Source: Lujinxingia sediminis (GTDB lineage Bacteria > Myxococcota_A > Bradymonadia > Bradymonadales > Bradymonadaceae). From it: DNA of 64,000 nucleotides. Positions 1 through 8,323 of this stretch are shown piece after piece. Position 1 is the first letter of the stretch. The number at the start of each line of letters is the position of its first letter. The position numbers and the translations under genes were made by a program. Under the pieces are notes generated by a model. That model ran no database searches, was not told the DNA's origin, and saw nothing but the letters and a program-made list of their open reading frames with translations. The stretch spans positions 1 to 64,000 of the forward strand of contig NZ_SADD01000011.1 in the NCBI RefSeq assembly GCF_004005565.1. Direction: 5' to 3'.

Positions 1-110
1 GGGTTAACCTGACTTAAGGTCCGTCGAAGACGACGACGTGGATAGGCGAGATGTGGAAGCACGGTAACGTGTGTAGCAGACTCGTACTAATCGACCGGGA
101 GGCTTAACCA
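1..110 (+). rRNA. rrl: 23S ribosomal RNA, 3' end (partial)
   Basis: The first 110 bases match the conserved 3' end of bacterial 23S rRNA, including the GTGGATAGGCGAGATGTGGA region and the terminal CGTACTAATCGACCGGGAGG segment followed by CTTAACCA. The gene runs off the left edge of the window. The 3' end at about 110 is set by similarity to the usual terminus and may be off by a few bases. A spacer of about 140 bases without a tRNA separates it from the 5S gene. Confidence 0.93.
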
Positions 111-249
111 CTTGCTTCTCTTTTAAAGCGCATCAAAGGATGCGGACACGAATCATCTGAAGTGCTCCAGGGCGTCGCGGTCTTGTTCTGTGCAGAACAC
201 GCAAAACATAAAGCGTTTACCATTCTAAAGACACTGTCTAAACAGTGTG

Positions 250-367
250 GTTGGTGGCTAGAGCGGAGAGGGTCCACCCGATTCCATCTCGAACTCGGAA
301 GTTAAGCTCTCCAGCGCCGATGGTACTGCGACCGAGAGGTCGTGGGAGAGTAGGTCGCTGCCAACCA
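250..367 (+). rRNA. rrf: 5S ribosomal RNA
   Basis: The segment folds as a 5S rRNA: the 5' end TTGGTGGCTAGAGCGGAGAG pairs with the 3' end CTGCCAACC, and the conserved CCCGATTCCATCTCGAACTC and GAAGTTAAGC elements are present. It follows the 23S 3' end, as expected for an rrn operon. End positions are estimated from the terminal helix. Confidence 0.93.
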
Positions 368-376
368 TTTCATTAC

Positions 377-424
377 AAAAGCCCGCCCCCTTCTACATAC
401 GTAGAAGGGGGCGGGCTTTTTTGT
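377..424 (+). terminator. Intrinsic terminator of the rRNA operon
   Basis: A perfect 20-bp inverted repeat (377-396 with 401-420) has a 4-base loop ATAC and ends in a T run. It starts ten bases after the 5S gene and closes the rrn transcript. The A-run on the left arm would let it work in the other direction as well. Confidence 0.93.
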
Positions 425-572
425 GTTTTCGCTTCGTGAAAAATCGGGGGTATTGAGGCGCTGTAGGTGGCGCACTGCGTCATCGATCCTGGCTGGTCGG
501 GGGGCATTGAGCTGAGTATGCTTCGGCCGAGGGTAGGTCCGAAGCGGCGTGTCTTAATCGCAGGAGCGTAAG

Positions 573-1817
573 ATGGGTGATGAGGCTAAGGGGGGCGGTG
601 CACTGGTGAGTTTTGCGGAGGTGGAAGCGGCGCGCGCACGTGTACGCAGCTATATTCCCAGTTCGCCGTGCTCGCATAGTGAGGCCTTCAGTGCGCAGTT
701 TGGTTGTAAGCTCTACCTGAAGCTCGAGAATTTGCTGCGAACCGGCAGTTTTAAGGAGCGGGGTGCCTGCAACAAGTTATTGCAGCTGAGCGAGGTGGAG
801 AAGAAGCGGGGGATCATTGCTGCGTCTGCGGGAAATCATGCTCAGGCAGTGGCGCTTTATGCGACGATGTTTGGCATTGATTCGAAGATCGTAATGCCGG
901 AGGGCACCCCGTTGGTGAAGATCTCCCGTACTCGGGGATTCGGGGGGCGAGTCGTTCTTCATGGTACGAACTTCGACGCAGCGTTTGCGCATGCGATGGA
1001 GCTGGCCGAGGCGGAGGGGCGTATTTTCATTCATCCTTTCGATGATCCGGCGATCATTGCGGGCCAGGGGACCGTGGGCCTGGAGTTGTTGGAGCAGAAT
1101 CCCTACATCGATACGGTGGTAGTACCGATCGGTGGGGGAGGGCTCGCCTCAGGGATCGCGATCGCGATTAAGGAGACCAATCCAAAGGTTCGGGTCATTG
1201 GCGTTGAGGCCGAGGTGCTCGCGAGTATGAAGACGTCGATGGCGCACGGGGAAGTTGTGGAGCTTCCGCCGGCGACGACGATCTGTGATGGGATTGCGGT
1301 GCGACGTGTGGGGGATCTGGCGTTTGCGACGCTCTCGCATTACCTCGACGACGTGGTGACGGTGAGCGAGGAGGAGGTGGCGAGCGCGATTCTCGTGCTG
1401 TTGGAGCAGGAGAAGATGGTGGTGGAGGGGGCAGCTGCGGCGACGATCGCTGCGCTGACCGCTGGCAAGATAGCCAACGTGGAGGGGCGTCGCGTGTGTG
1501 CGATTATCAGCGGGGGGAACATCGATGTGAACGTGATCGCGCGTATCATTGAGAGGGGGCTTGCTGCATCGGGGAGAATATATCGGCTCGACTTGCAGTT
1601 GGCTGATACGCCGGGGGCGCTTGCGCAGGTTCTCGGCAAGATTGCGCAGCTTCGTGCGAATGTGCTGGAGATTCATCATAATCGAACCTTCGCCGACGGG
1701 GCACCTTTAGGTATGACCAATGTAGAGCTAAAGTTGGAGACGCGTGGCGTCGAGCATATCGAGGAGCTGCGTGCCGAGATGAAGGCAACCGGGTACCGGA
1801 TCCTGGACCATTTGTAA
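573..1817 (+). CDS. ilvA: Threonine ammonia-lyase (threonine dehydratase) with C-terminal ACT domain
   Basis: This is a PLP enzyme of the fold-type II threonine/serine dehydratase family, which converts threonine to 2-oxobutanoate and ammonia. The PLP lysine is in TGSFKERG at about residue 61, the SAGNHAQA loop is near 85, and the glycine-rich phosphate-binding loop GGGGLASG is near 190. A single ACT domain fills the last 80 residues. This matches the short (about 400 aa) catabolic or biosynthetic form rather than the two-ACT E. coli IlvA. The ATG follows an AGGAG-type ribosome site. There is no adjacent ilv operon, so a biosynthetic or degradative role cannot be told from context. Confidence 0.9.
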   Translation: MGDEAKGGGALVSFAEVEAARARVRSYIPSSPCSHSEAFSAQFGCKLYLKLENLLRTGSFKERGACNKLLQLSEVEKKRGIIAASAGNHAQAVALYATMFGIDSKIVMPEGTPLVKISRTRGFGGRVVLHGTNFDAAFAHAMELAEAEGRIFIHPFDDPAIIAGQGTVGLELLEQNPYIDTVVVPIGGGGLASGIAIAIKETNPKVRVIGVEAEVLASMKTSMAHGEVVELPPATTICDGIAVRRVGDLAFATLSHYLDDVVTVSEEEVASAILVLLEQEKMVVEGAAAATIAALTAGKIANVEGRRVCAIISGGNIDVNVIARIIERGLAASGRIYRLDLQLADTPGALAQVLGKIAQLRANVLEIHHNRTFADGAPLGMTNVELKLETRGVEHIEELRAEMKATGYRILDHL

Positions 1818-1875
1818 GGGCCACGACGTAGGGTTCGAATGCAGGGCGTCCGATAAGGGGCGCAGGGAGACAGGT

Positions 1876-2538
1876 TTGAAACGAGATGCAAAACGACATG
1901 GCGGCAGGAGTGTGGGGCTGGTGATGGTGGCCGGTCTGATAACCTTTGTTGGGTGTAAGGGTGAGCCCGCCGCGGATCCCGGGGTGCCGGGCGTCGAGGC
2001 GCAGGCCAGGGGAGTTGAGCCCGGGCAGGAGGAAGCGGTGGGAGCTGCGACCTCTGGCGACGTTGTGGAGCGCAAGCATTATTACTCTCCTCATTACCTG
2101 ACGCTGACCGGTGGAGACTTTGTATTTCGTACGGTGACGTTTCAGGACGTGGGGATGAAGCAGCCTGAGCCAGGGCCGATGCCTCCAGAGGTTTTTGAGA
2201 CGATTGCGCACTCACTAGCCGAGAAGTTCACCGAACACGAGAAGTTGAGTTTCAGCTCGCAGGTCGATGTCGATCGTGCGTTGGAAGATCCGAACAATCA
2301 CCTTTTCTGTGAGTCGGAACACCTCTATGTCGCGTTGTGGCGCGGGTATTCACCCGACCGCTGGGGCTACTCGTTGTGGTCTGGCTGTGGGGAGGAACAT
2401 CAGTTCGCCTGGGAGGAGGTCCTTGATCCGGTAGGGGTGGACAAGGATGTTATCGGTTCGGTGGAGTACCTCACCGAGAGCATTGCGGAGAGCGTGAGCA
2501 AGGCCTCGGAGTCGAAGTGTTTTCTGGCCGATTGTTAA
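1876..2538 (+). CDS. Putative lipoprotein of unknown function
   Basis: This 220-aa protein starts with TTG preceded by a purine-rich site (GGGAGACAGG). A basic N-terminus, a hydrophobic stretch and FVGC make a plausible lipoprotein signal, with Cys near residue 27. A Pro/Gly/Glu-rich linker follows. The rest has several aromatic and Cys residues (FCESEHLY, SGCGEEH, KCFLADC) but no domain I recognise. It sits between ilvA and an SDR gene, with spacings of about 60 and 25 bases, so co-transcription is possible. The function is unknown. Confidence 0.72.
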   Translation: MKRDAKRHGGRSVGLVMVAGLITFVGCKGEPAADPGVPGVEAQARGVEPGQEEAVGAATSGDVVERKHYYSPHYLTLTGGDFVFRTVTFQDVGMKQPEPGPMPPEVFETIAHSLAEKFTEHEKLSFSSQVDVDRALEDPNNHLFCESEHLYVALWRGYSPDRWGYSLWSGCGEEHQFAWEEVLDPVGVDKDVIGSVEYLTESIAESVSKASESKCFLADC

Positions 2539-2563
2539 CAGGACGTGTGCGGGGGCGAGCCCG

Positions 2564-3349
2564 ATGAATGTGTTTCAAGCGGGGCTCTTTGAAGGGAAGG
2601 TCGTGCTGATCACCGGCGGGGGGACCGGCATCGGTCGAGCGTTGGCGCTGGCGTTTGGTGAGTTAGGGGCCATGGTGGTGATAGCGGCCCGGCGTGAGGG
2701 CCCGCTGTCCGGGGTGGTGAAGACGATTGAGGACCGGGGAGGGCGTGCGTGCATGTATACCCTCGATGTTCGAGACGAGGCCCGGGTCGAAGAGGTCGTT
2801 CGCGGGATCTGGCAGGACGTCGGGGGTGTGGACGTACTTGTGAATAATGCCGGGGGGAACTTTATGAGCCCTGCTGTGGCGATGAGTGCGCACGGATTTA
2901 GAACCGTGTTGGACATCAACCTGGTCGGGACATTTTTGATGAGCCAGGCGGTGGGAAGGCGTTGGCTGGATGAAGGGCGGGAGGGAAGCATCGTCAATAT
3001 CAGTGCTACCAACGCTGAGTACGGCTCACCGCTGATGGCGCACTCCGGGGCGAGCAAGGCGGGGATCAACAATCTGACGCAGACGCTGGCCGTGGAGTGG
3101 GGTGGGACGGGTGTTCGTGTCAACGCGGTGTTGCCCGGTCCTGTGCGTACGGAAGGAAGTGACGAGCGTCTGTGGACGGATGCGGCGCTGGTGGAGCGGG
3201 TGGAAGAGGGGATTCCGCTGGGGCGTTTCACGACGCCCCGCGACGTGGTGGGCGTGGTGGTGTTTCTGGCCTCGGAAGCCGGGGCTTTTCTGACCGGATC
3301 GTTGATTGCGCTTGATGGTGGTGAGCGTCTACGGAGTTTGATCTTTTGA
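2564..3349 (+). CDS. SDR family oxidoreductase, PECR/2,4-dienoyl-CoA reductase-like
   Basis: This 261-aa Rossmann-fold dehydrogenase has the nucleotide-binding loop TGGGTGIGRALA near residue 17, the NNAGG motif near 91, and the C-terminal PGPVRTEG and TGSLIALDGG segments. The usual YxxxK active site is replaced by MAHSGASKAGINNLTQTLA, so the canonical tyrosine is absent and the lysine remains. Human peroxisomal trans-2-enoyl-CoA reductase and dienoyl-CoA reductase share this pattern, which suggests a fatty acyl-CoA substrate; that is inference. Its stop codon overlaps the next gene's TTG start (TTGA). Confidence 0.82.
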   Translation: MNVFQAGLFEGKVVLITGGGTGIGRALALAFGELGAMVVIAARREGPLSGVVKTIEDRGGRACMYTLDVRDEARVEEVVRGIWQDVGGVDVLVNNAGGNFMSPAVAMSAHGFRTVLDINLVGTFLMSQAVGRRWLDEGREGSIVNISATNAEYGSPLMAHSGASKAGINNLTQTLAVEWGGTGVRVNAVLPGPVRTEGSDERLWTDAALVERVEEGIPLGRFTTPRDVVGVVVFLASEAGAFLTGSLIALDGGERLRSLIF

Positions 3350-4275
3350 GCGAGGGCGAGAGGGTGTGGACGCGTTTGTATCCTGCGATGGTGTCGGTGT
3401 TGGGTGGGGTGGGGCTGGGGCTAGCAGTGACGTATCTGGTGGGAGCGTGGCTCTCAGCGCAGCCTGGGTGGGAGCTGTGGGCGGAGTTTTTCCGCCCCAA
3501 AGCGATGGGCCTAATGCTGGTGCCTTATGTGTTTTTGTTGGCCCATCTGTTGTTGCGTGTGCACGTGGGCCATTTTCTGCTGGGTCGTGGGGAGGTGGAA
3601 GCCGCGGAGCGCTATGCGAGTCGTCGCGGGAGGCCCTCGATGTTGCGGAGTCGCAGGGAGGCGGCGAATCAGCGGGCGGTGTGGGCGCGAGCGCTGGTGA
3701 GGCAGGGGCGCTACTCGCAGGCGCGTGAGGTGCTCCTGGGTGGGATTCGGTTTGCGCCGAGTTACTATGAGGCGGAGCTGCGCCGGTGGTTGATCGAGGT
3801 GGCGTTGCGTCAGGGAGATCACGAAGCAGTGCTGGAGCAGTTCGGTCAGCTTGGCGAGGACCTGGGTAAGGGGCACCGTCAGGCTGCGCTTCGGGCGTGT
3901 CGTGCGGAATTGGCGCTGCGTCAGGGGGATATGAAGGGATATGAAGAGGAGATGACGCGCTCGTTATGGGCAGATCCGGGGCATCCTCGGGCCGGACTTA
4001 CACGAACGCTGGCGATGGTGGAGTTTGCGGGGAAGGCAGCGGAGCGCAGTGATGCGCTGGCGATGCTTGTGCTTGTCGAGGGGCGAGTTGGCGACGAGAT
4101 TCCAGCGCGTAGGAGCGAGTTGGCGGCGCTGCGAGCGTGGCTTCTGGCGGCGGAGGGGCGTGAGGAGGAGGCTCGCCAGGCGCTTGAGGAGTCGTTGTCG
4201 GGTCCGCAGGACAGCTGGTCGAAGCAGGTGATTGAGAGCGTGCGCGCGGAGATTGCGACGCTGGAGCCGGCCTGA
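3346..4275 (+). CDS. Membrane-anchored TPR-like protein
   Basis: Two hydrophobic segments (about residues 14-36 and 49-68) anchor a helical repeat region of about 230 residues. This region has TPR-like helix pairs such as ARALVRQGRYSQAREVLL and AELALRQGD. The TTG start overlaps the stop of the SDR gene, which suggests translational coupling; an internal ATG at 3388 is the alternative. TPR regions mediate protein contacts, but no partner can be named. Confidence is good for a real gene and low for its role. Confidence 0.68.
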   Translation: MSEGERVWTRLYPAMVSVLGGVGLGLAVTYLVGAWLSAQPGWELWAEFFRPKAMGLMLVPYVFLLAHLLLRVHVGHFLLGRGEVEAAERYASRRGRPSMLRSRREAANQRAVWARALVRQGRYSQAREVLLGGIRFAPSYYEAELRRWLIEVALRQGDHEAVLEQFGQLGEDLGKGHRQAALRACRAELALRQGDMKGYEEEMTRSLWADPGHPRAGLTRTLAMVEFAGKAAERSDALAMLVLVEGRVGDEIPARRSELAALRAWLLAAEGREEEARQALEESLSGPQDSWSKQVIESVRAEIATLEPA

Positions 4276-4318
4276 GACGAGCGCCGCGGACGGGCATCCG
4301 TAGCGGTCGAGGTCGGAG

Positions 4319-4822
4319 ATGCGGGTAGGCAGGGATTGTCGTGTGGGGTTGGCCTACAAGGTATGCGATGGACGCGGCGAGCTGATCGAGGAAGTGACAC
4401 GGTTTCAGCCGCGCTATTACATTCACGGATACGAGCAGATTTTGCCGGCATTGGAGCGTTCGTTGAGCGGGCTTGTCTGTGGGGAGCGCTTCTGCGTGAC
4501 GTTGAGCCCGGCGCAGGCATTTGGGCCCTATGATGAGCGTCTCTGTCAGCGGGTGGCGCGCTGGCGATTTCCGGCGGACGTGACGCTTGTGGAGGGGGCT
4601 CGCCTGGAGTTGGGCATTGATGATCACGGCCTGGGGATCGCTGCGGGCGCGGTGATGTTTTGCATCAAGAAGGTGGAGGCCGAGGAGGTCGTCGTTGATG
4701 GAAATCATCCCCTTGCCGGCAAGGATCTCACGTTTGACGGGGAGGTCGTGGAGGTGCGGCGGGCGACGTTCAGCGAGCTAGAGGCGATGGGTCCGCCACC
4801 GGGCCAGCGTTTTCATCTCTGA
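4319..4822 (+). CDS. SlyD-like FKBP-type peptidyl-prolyl cis-trans isomerase
   Basis: The 167-aa sequence follows E. coli SlyD along its length. It has an N-terminal FKBP strand (RVGLAYKV), HGYEQILPALERSLSGL, GPYDERLCQRV, then an insert-in-flap domain and the VDGNHPLAGKDLTFDGEVVE segment typical of SlyD. It lacks the metal-binding His/Cys-rich tail of enterobacterial SlyD and ends at RFHL. The expected role is prolyl isomerisation and chaperoning in the cytoplasm, since there is no signal peptide. Its 3' end overlaps the convergent downstream gene by ten bases. Confidence 0.88.
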   Translation: MRVGRDCRVGLAYKVCDGRGELIEEVTRFQPRYYIHGYEQILPALERSLSGLVCGERFCVTLSPAQAFGPYDERLCQRVARWRFPADVTLVEGARLELGIDDHGLGIAAGAVMFCIKKVEAEEVVVDGNHPLAGKDLTFDGEVVEVRRATFSELEAMGPPPGQRFHL

Positions 4823-6408
4823 AGCGATACCTGCCAGCGTAGCGAGGTGGGAGGTGTGAGTTCGGAAGAGGTCGGCTGACGCGTCGCACCGGGGGTGAGG
4901 AGTAGGCTTGTAGCGTCACTGAGCGTTCCGTCGGGTTGCCAGAGGGCCAACCGATCTTCGAGACGTTGTGAGACGGCGCGTGTGGCCAGGGAGTTTATGG
5001 CCAGGGTAGGGCGGTCTTCGCGGAACTCGAAGGTGACGAGTGCGCGGGCGAGGTCTTCATGAAGAGTCCAGTGTCCCTGGCGCTCGGGGACGAGCAGGGT
5101 GTTTTCGAAACTATCGACCAGGGGGTTCCGCGAGGCGATCAGGGGGAGGTAGGTCAGGGTGAGACGGCCGGGGCGTAGGCCTCCGGTGGTTCCCTGCTCG
5201 GGGAGGAGGTGGTCAAGGATTGTCTCCCGCGTCGGAGCGATGGCCTTGAGCTGCGGGGTTTGTGGCAACCATGAGCCCAGGTGGTACGTCGGGGCGTCGG
5301 TGGTCGGGGCGCTGGTGACGAAGGAGCGCTCTGCGAGCGTGGCGCATTCCAGCGGGGCATCGGTGTGTAGGTTGGGACCCGAAGGAGCGAGTTCGGGGGT
5401 TTCGGTCGCCAGGATGAGCTCGTAGGGCGTCTGCTCCAGGTCTTCTCGGAGCGCGGTGATGGCTGGAGAGGTCCACCAGGCCATGGGGATCACGAAGCTG
5501 GCGCCGATGTTCTGTTGAAGAAGGCCACCGTTGCCGTAGCGAGGATCGTCGGTGTTGGAGTGGCCGAAGATCAGCGCACGGATGCGCCGGGCCAATTCGT
5601 GTGCGTCGCGGGAACGACCTTCTTCCCAGGGGTCGCCGCCCCGGTTGGTGGGCTCGGCAAAGATGGGGATGAGCTGGGAGCTTGCGTCCGCGGGGCCAGC
5701 AGCTGCCAGGGGCAGAGGGGCATCGCCGTAGTGCAGTATGAGGCGAATGCGGGAGGGGGCACTGAGAAGGCTCTCGCAGTCACGAGGTAGGGCGTTGAGG
5801 CGCAGTCGCACGGGTGAAGTGGATGTGTCGAGACTGGCGACCGCGGGGCCGTCGAATGCGAGGCTCAACGGGCCGGTCGGGCTCTGCAGGGTAAGCGCGA
5901 CGAGGGGCACGTCGTCCATCTCTTCAGCGGCGTTGATGCTGGCGAGAAGGTCTGCCGGGTAGGCTCGGATGGGCAGGTCGGGGAGCTCAATGGACCAGTC
6001 GCCACGGCTGAGATCGGCTTGAAGGTCGAGGATGGCGTAAGGGCTGCTTTCGGTGAACCACCAGGTGGCGTGGTCTCCGTTGTCGGCCCGGGCAGCCAGC
6101 GCGGTCCAGCCCTCGACATCCAGGTGGTGGACGTCCCAGTGATGCGGGGTCGGGGCCGGGGTGGGGGCGAGGGTCTGGCCGTCGGGGAGGCGCAGTAGGG
6201 CGGTGGTGCCGACCTCCCAGTGTAAGGTCGGCGCGTCGTCGGTCAGCGGCCAGCGTGGGGCTGCTGCAAGGGGAGGTGTGGGAGATTCGATCGCCGTGTC
6301 GAGAGGAGGATCGACCTTTTGAGGCCAGAGCAGAAGAGCGGCAAGGGCCAAAAGGAGGATGGCGGCCGCGGGAATCGCGATGCGGGGTTCTGGCGAGAAG
6401 TTGGCCAT
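4813..6408 (-). CDS. Hypothetical membrane-anchored protein
   Basis: The start at 6408 begins MANFSPEPRIAIP and is followed by one hydrophobic helix (about residues 9-27). The remaining 500 residues look extracytoplasmic: rich in Pro, Thr and Ala, with beta-type stretches and no domain I recognise. A longer reading frame to 6756 exists but would overlap the next gene, and its extra N-terminal part has low-complexity, shadow-like composition. The 3' end overlaps the SlyD-like gene by ten bases on the opposite strand. The function is unknown. Confidence 0.62.
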   Translation of the reverse strand: MANFSPEPRIAIPAAAILLLALAALLLWPQKVDPPLDTAIESPTPPLAAAPRWPLTDDAPTLHWEVGTTALLRLPDGQTLAPTPAPTPHHWDVHHLDVEGWTALAARADNGDHATWWFTESSPYAILDLQADLSRGDWSIELPDLPIRAYPADLLASINAAEEMDDVPLVALTLQSPTGPLSLAFDGPAVASLDTSTSPVRLRLNALPRDCESLLSAPSRIRLILHYGDAPLPLAAAGPADASSQLIPIFAEPTNRGGDPWEEGRSRDAHELARRIRALIFGHSNTDDPRYGNGGLLQQNIGASFVIPMAWWTSPAITALREDLEQTPYELILATETPELAPSGPNLHTDAPLECATLAERSFVTSAPTTDAPTYHLGSWLPQTPQLKAIAPTRETILDHLLPEQGTTGGLRPGRLTLTYLPLIASRNPLVDSFENTLLVPERQGHWTLHEDLARALVTFEFREDRPTLAINSLATRAVSQRLEDRLALWQPDGTLSDATSLLLTPGATRQPTSSELTPPTSLRWQVSLQR

Positions 6409-6595
6409 GGGCGGGCCTGCGAGGTCCGTCGATGTGAACGAGCGTGGTGGGTTCGTGCAGGTCCTGAGCAGAGGAGCTGCGCGAGGGCCGCCGGGGTTGA
6501 GGCGGGATCTCTCTGGTTGTATGCGCAGCGGGGTAAATGCGCCAGAAATTGGGGAGCGGAGTCTACTCTTGGGCGGGAGAGGTGCGGGTTGAAGG

Positions 6596-8233
6596 TTAGA
6601 AGAGCGTCCAGATCTCGCGCAGGGCGTCGCGTTCGTACACCCCCGATCGTGTGTGAAGTCGCAGGAGGGGGGCATCGGGGATGAGGCGTCGGATTTCAGT
6701 GGCGAGCACGCGAAGTCGGTCGTGGGTGGGACCGTCGAGCAGGGCAAGGCGCTCAAGCCAGGGTCGGGCGGGGAAGGAGGAGGAAGGGAGGTTTGTCGAG
6801 AGCGCCAGAGTGTCGCGATGGGTGATGCGGGCCTCTCGGAGCTCGATGGTGCGCAGCATGTCGGGGTGGGCCGACGGGGTCCAGAACAGGCGGGCGTCGG
6901 TGAGTTGGCTGAGGATACGGGCGCGGCGAATCTGCCAGCTCAAGTGTCGCGCGCAGGATTGCAGGCGGCGGTAGATAGCGTCTTCGTCAAGGAGGGCGAT
7001 GAGCTCGGTGTCGACCCGTGTTGGGTCTGGGAAAGCGTCGTGACGCTCGCCGTCGTCGGGCTCGGGCTCGGGCTCGGGAGGAGGCCAGAGCGCGAGGCCT
7101 GCTTGGAGCCAGGCGCTGAGCGGTCCGAAGGCGTGTGTTGTGAGCCTGTGATCGCGTGCGAATCGCGTGCGGGCGAGAGTTGCCGCTTCGGTGGGCCAGG
7201 GCTCCTCCAGCGTCCAGATGGCGCGGGCCTCGTGCAGGGCGCGAAGCGAGAAGAGCGGTCCGAAGCGGAACTCGGAGGTGAGGTGATCGCAGGTTTGCGC
7301 GGCCTGGTTGAGGTATTGCGCGGGGTGGTCGCGAGGGAGGAGTGCCTGATTGTAGGGCGGAGCGAAGTGTTTGATGGCGTCGACTTCAGCCAGAGCGGCC
7401 TCAAGGGCGGTGGCATAAGCGTGTGTTTCGACGCGGGCGACCTGGGAGACGAGCTCTTTGCGAGCTTCACTGAGGCCTCGACGCGTGCGGAAGTAGGAGT
7501 TGACCCGGGAGTGAAGATCGGTGGCTTTGCCGATGTAGAGGAGGTGATCGGCGCGATCGTAGAAGTGGTAGACGCCCGGGCTTGAAGGGAGGCTCAGACG
7601 GTGCTCACGGTCGATGGCGTAACGCGATGCTGCCGCGTCGGCTGCCGGAGGTGTGGCCGGAGCCTGGAGCCAGCGATCGAGCTCTTCGAGGGTTGTGATG
7701 CCGTGCCGGTCGTGGAGCAACGCTGTGAGGTGGTGCCAGACAACGATGGTGGCCTCCAGGTGACTGGCAGCGCTGTGTTTGGCATTCAGGCGGTGGCCGA
7801 AGTAGCCGGCGATGGCCGTGAGGCCGGCGCGAGGGATCTGCGGAAGGAGGCGCCGTGCGATGGCGTGTGTACACAGCCAACGGGCGTCACAATCGGGGAG
7901 GGCATGTTCGATAAAGCGGCGCTCAAAGCGCGCGTAATGAGCGATGACCAGGGAGCCGGGCTTCAGCACAGAGGCAAACGTCTGCCAGGCGAGCGCTGAT
8001 GGCAGCGCGTGCTCGCGAGGTTGATCGAGCCTGTGCATCTTTTGGACGTGGCGTGTCAGTGAGGCTTCTTCCGGTAGCTCGAAGGTCAGGCTTGAGGGTT
8101 GGCCCTGCACGCCATGTTGAAACGCGAGCTCCAGCGGGTGGGCCATCAGAGGGGAGCCACCGGTGGTCTGCAGGTCCAGGAAGAGGGCGTGGACGTTCTG
8201 AAGGGGAGAGCGTGGGGGTTGTTTTGAGGCCAT
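6596..8233 (-). CDS. DnaQ-like exonuclease domain fused to GIY-YIG nuclease (Cho/UvrC-like)
   Basis: The N-terminal 170 residues resemble a DEDDh exonuclease. The GIY-YIG domain lies near residues 215-300 (PGVYHFYDRADHLLYIGKAT, followed by RVNSYF and a conserved Glu in ALEAALAEVDAI) and has the key residues of UvrC/Cho endonucleases. The family is known for DNA repair incision. Here the exonuclease motifs are altered (DLQ instead of DxE, FE instead of FD, and His in place of the last Asp), so only the GIY-YIG part is likely to be catalytic. The start at 8233 has an AGGACGA ribosome site; an upstream start at 8290 is less likely. Confidence 0.85.
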   Translation of the reverse strand: MASKQPPRSPLQNVHALFLDLQTTGGSPLMAHPLELAFQHGVQGQPSSLTFELPEEASLTRHVQKMHRLDQPREHALPSALAWQTFASVLKPGSLVIAHYARFERRFIEHALPDCDARWLCTHAIARRLLPQIPRAGLTAIAGYFGHRLNAKHSAASHLEATIVVWHHLTALLHDRHGITTLEELDRWLQAPATPPAADAAASRYAIDREHRLSLPSSPGVYHFYDRADHLLYIGKATDLHSRVNSYFRTRRGLSEARKELVSQVARVETHAYATALEAALAEVDAIKHFAPPYNQALLPRDHPAQYLNQAAQTCDHLTSEFRFGPLFSLRALHEARAIWTLEEPWPTEAATLARTRFARDHRLTTHAFGPLSAWLQAGLALWPPPEPEPEPDDGERHDAFPDPTRVDTELIALLDEDAIYRRLQSCARHLSWQIRRARILSQLTDARLFWTPSAHPDMLRTIELREARITHRDTLALSTNLPSSSFPARPWLERLALLDGPTHDRLRVLATEIRRLIPDAPLLRLHTRSGVYERDALREIWTLF

Positions 8234-8323
8234 TCGTCCTGTGTTAACCTTTGCAACGTGATGATGTCTGCGGCTGCCTGAGGAAGGCATGGTCGGGCGA
8301 TGAGAATCTGCAGCGAGGTATCG

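Noticed and set aside
6653..7585. 310-aa open frame on the plus strand within the nuclease gene
   Set aside because: It is antisense to the GIY-YIG protein and has Gly/Glu-rich shadow composition.
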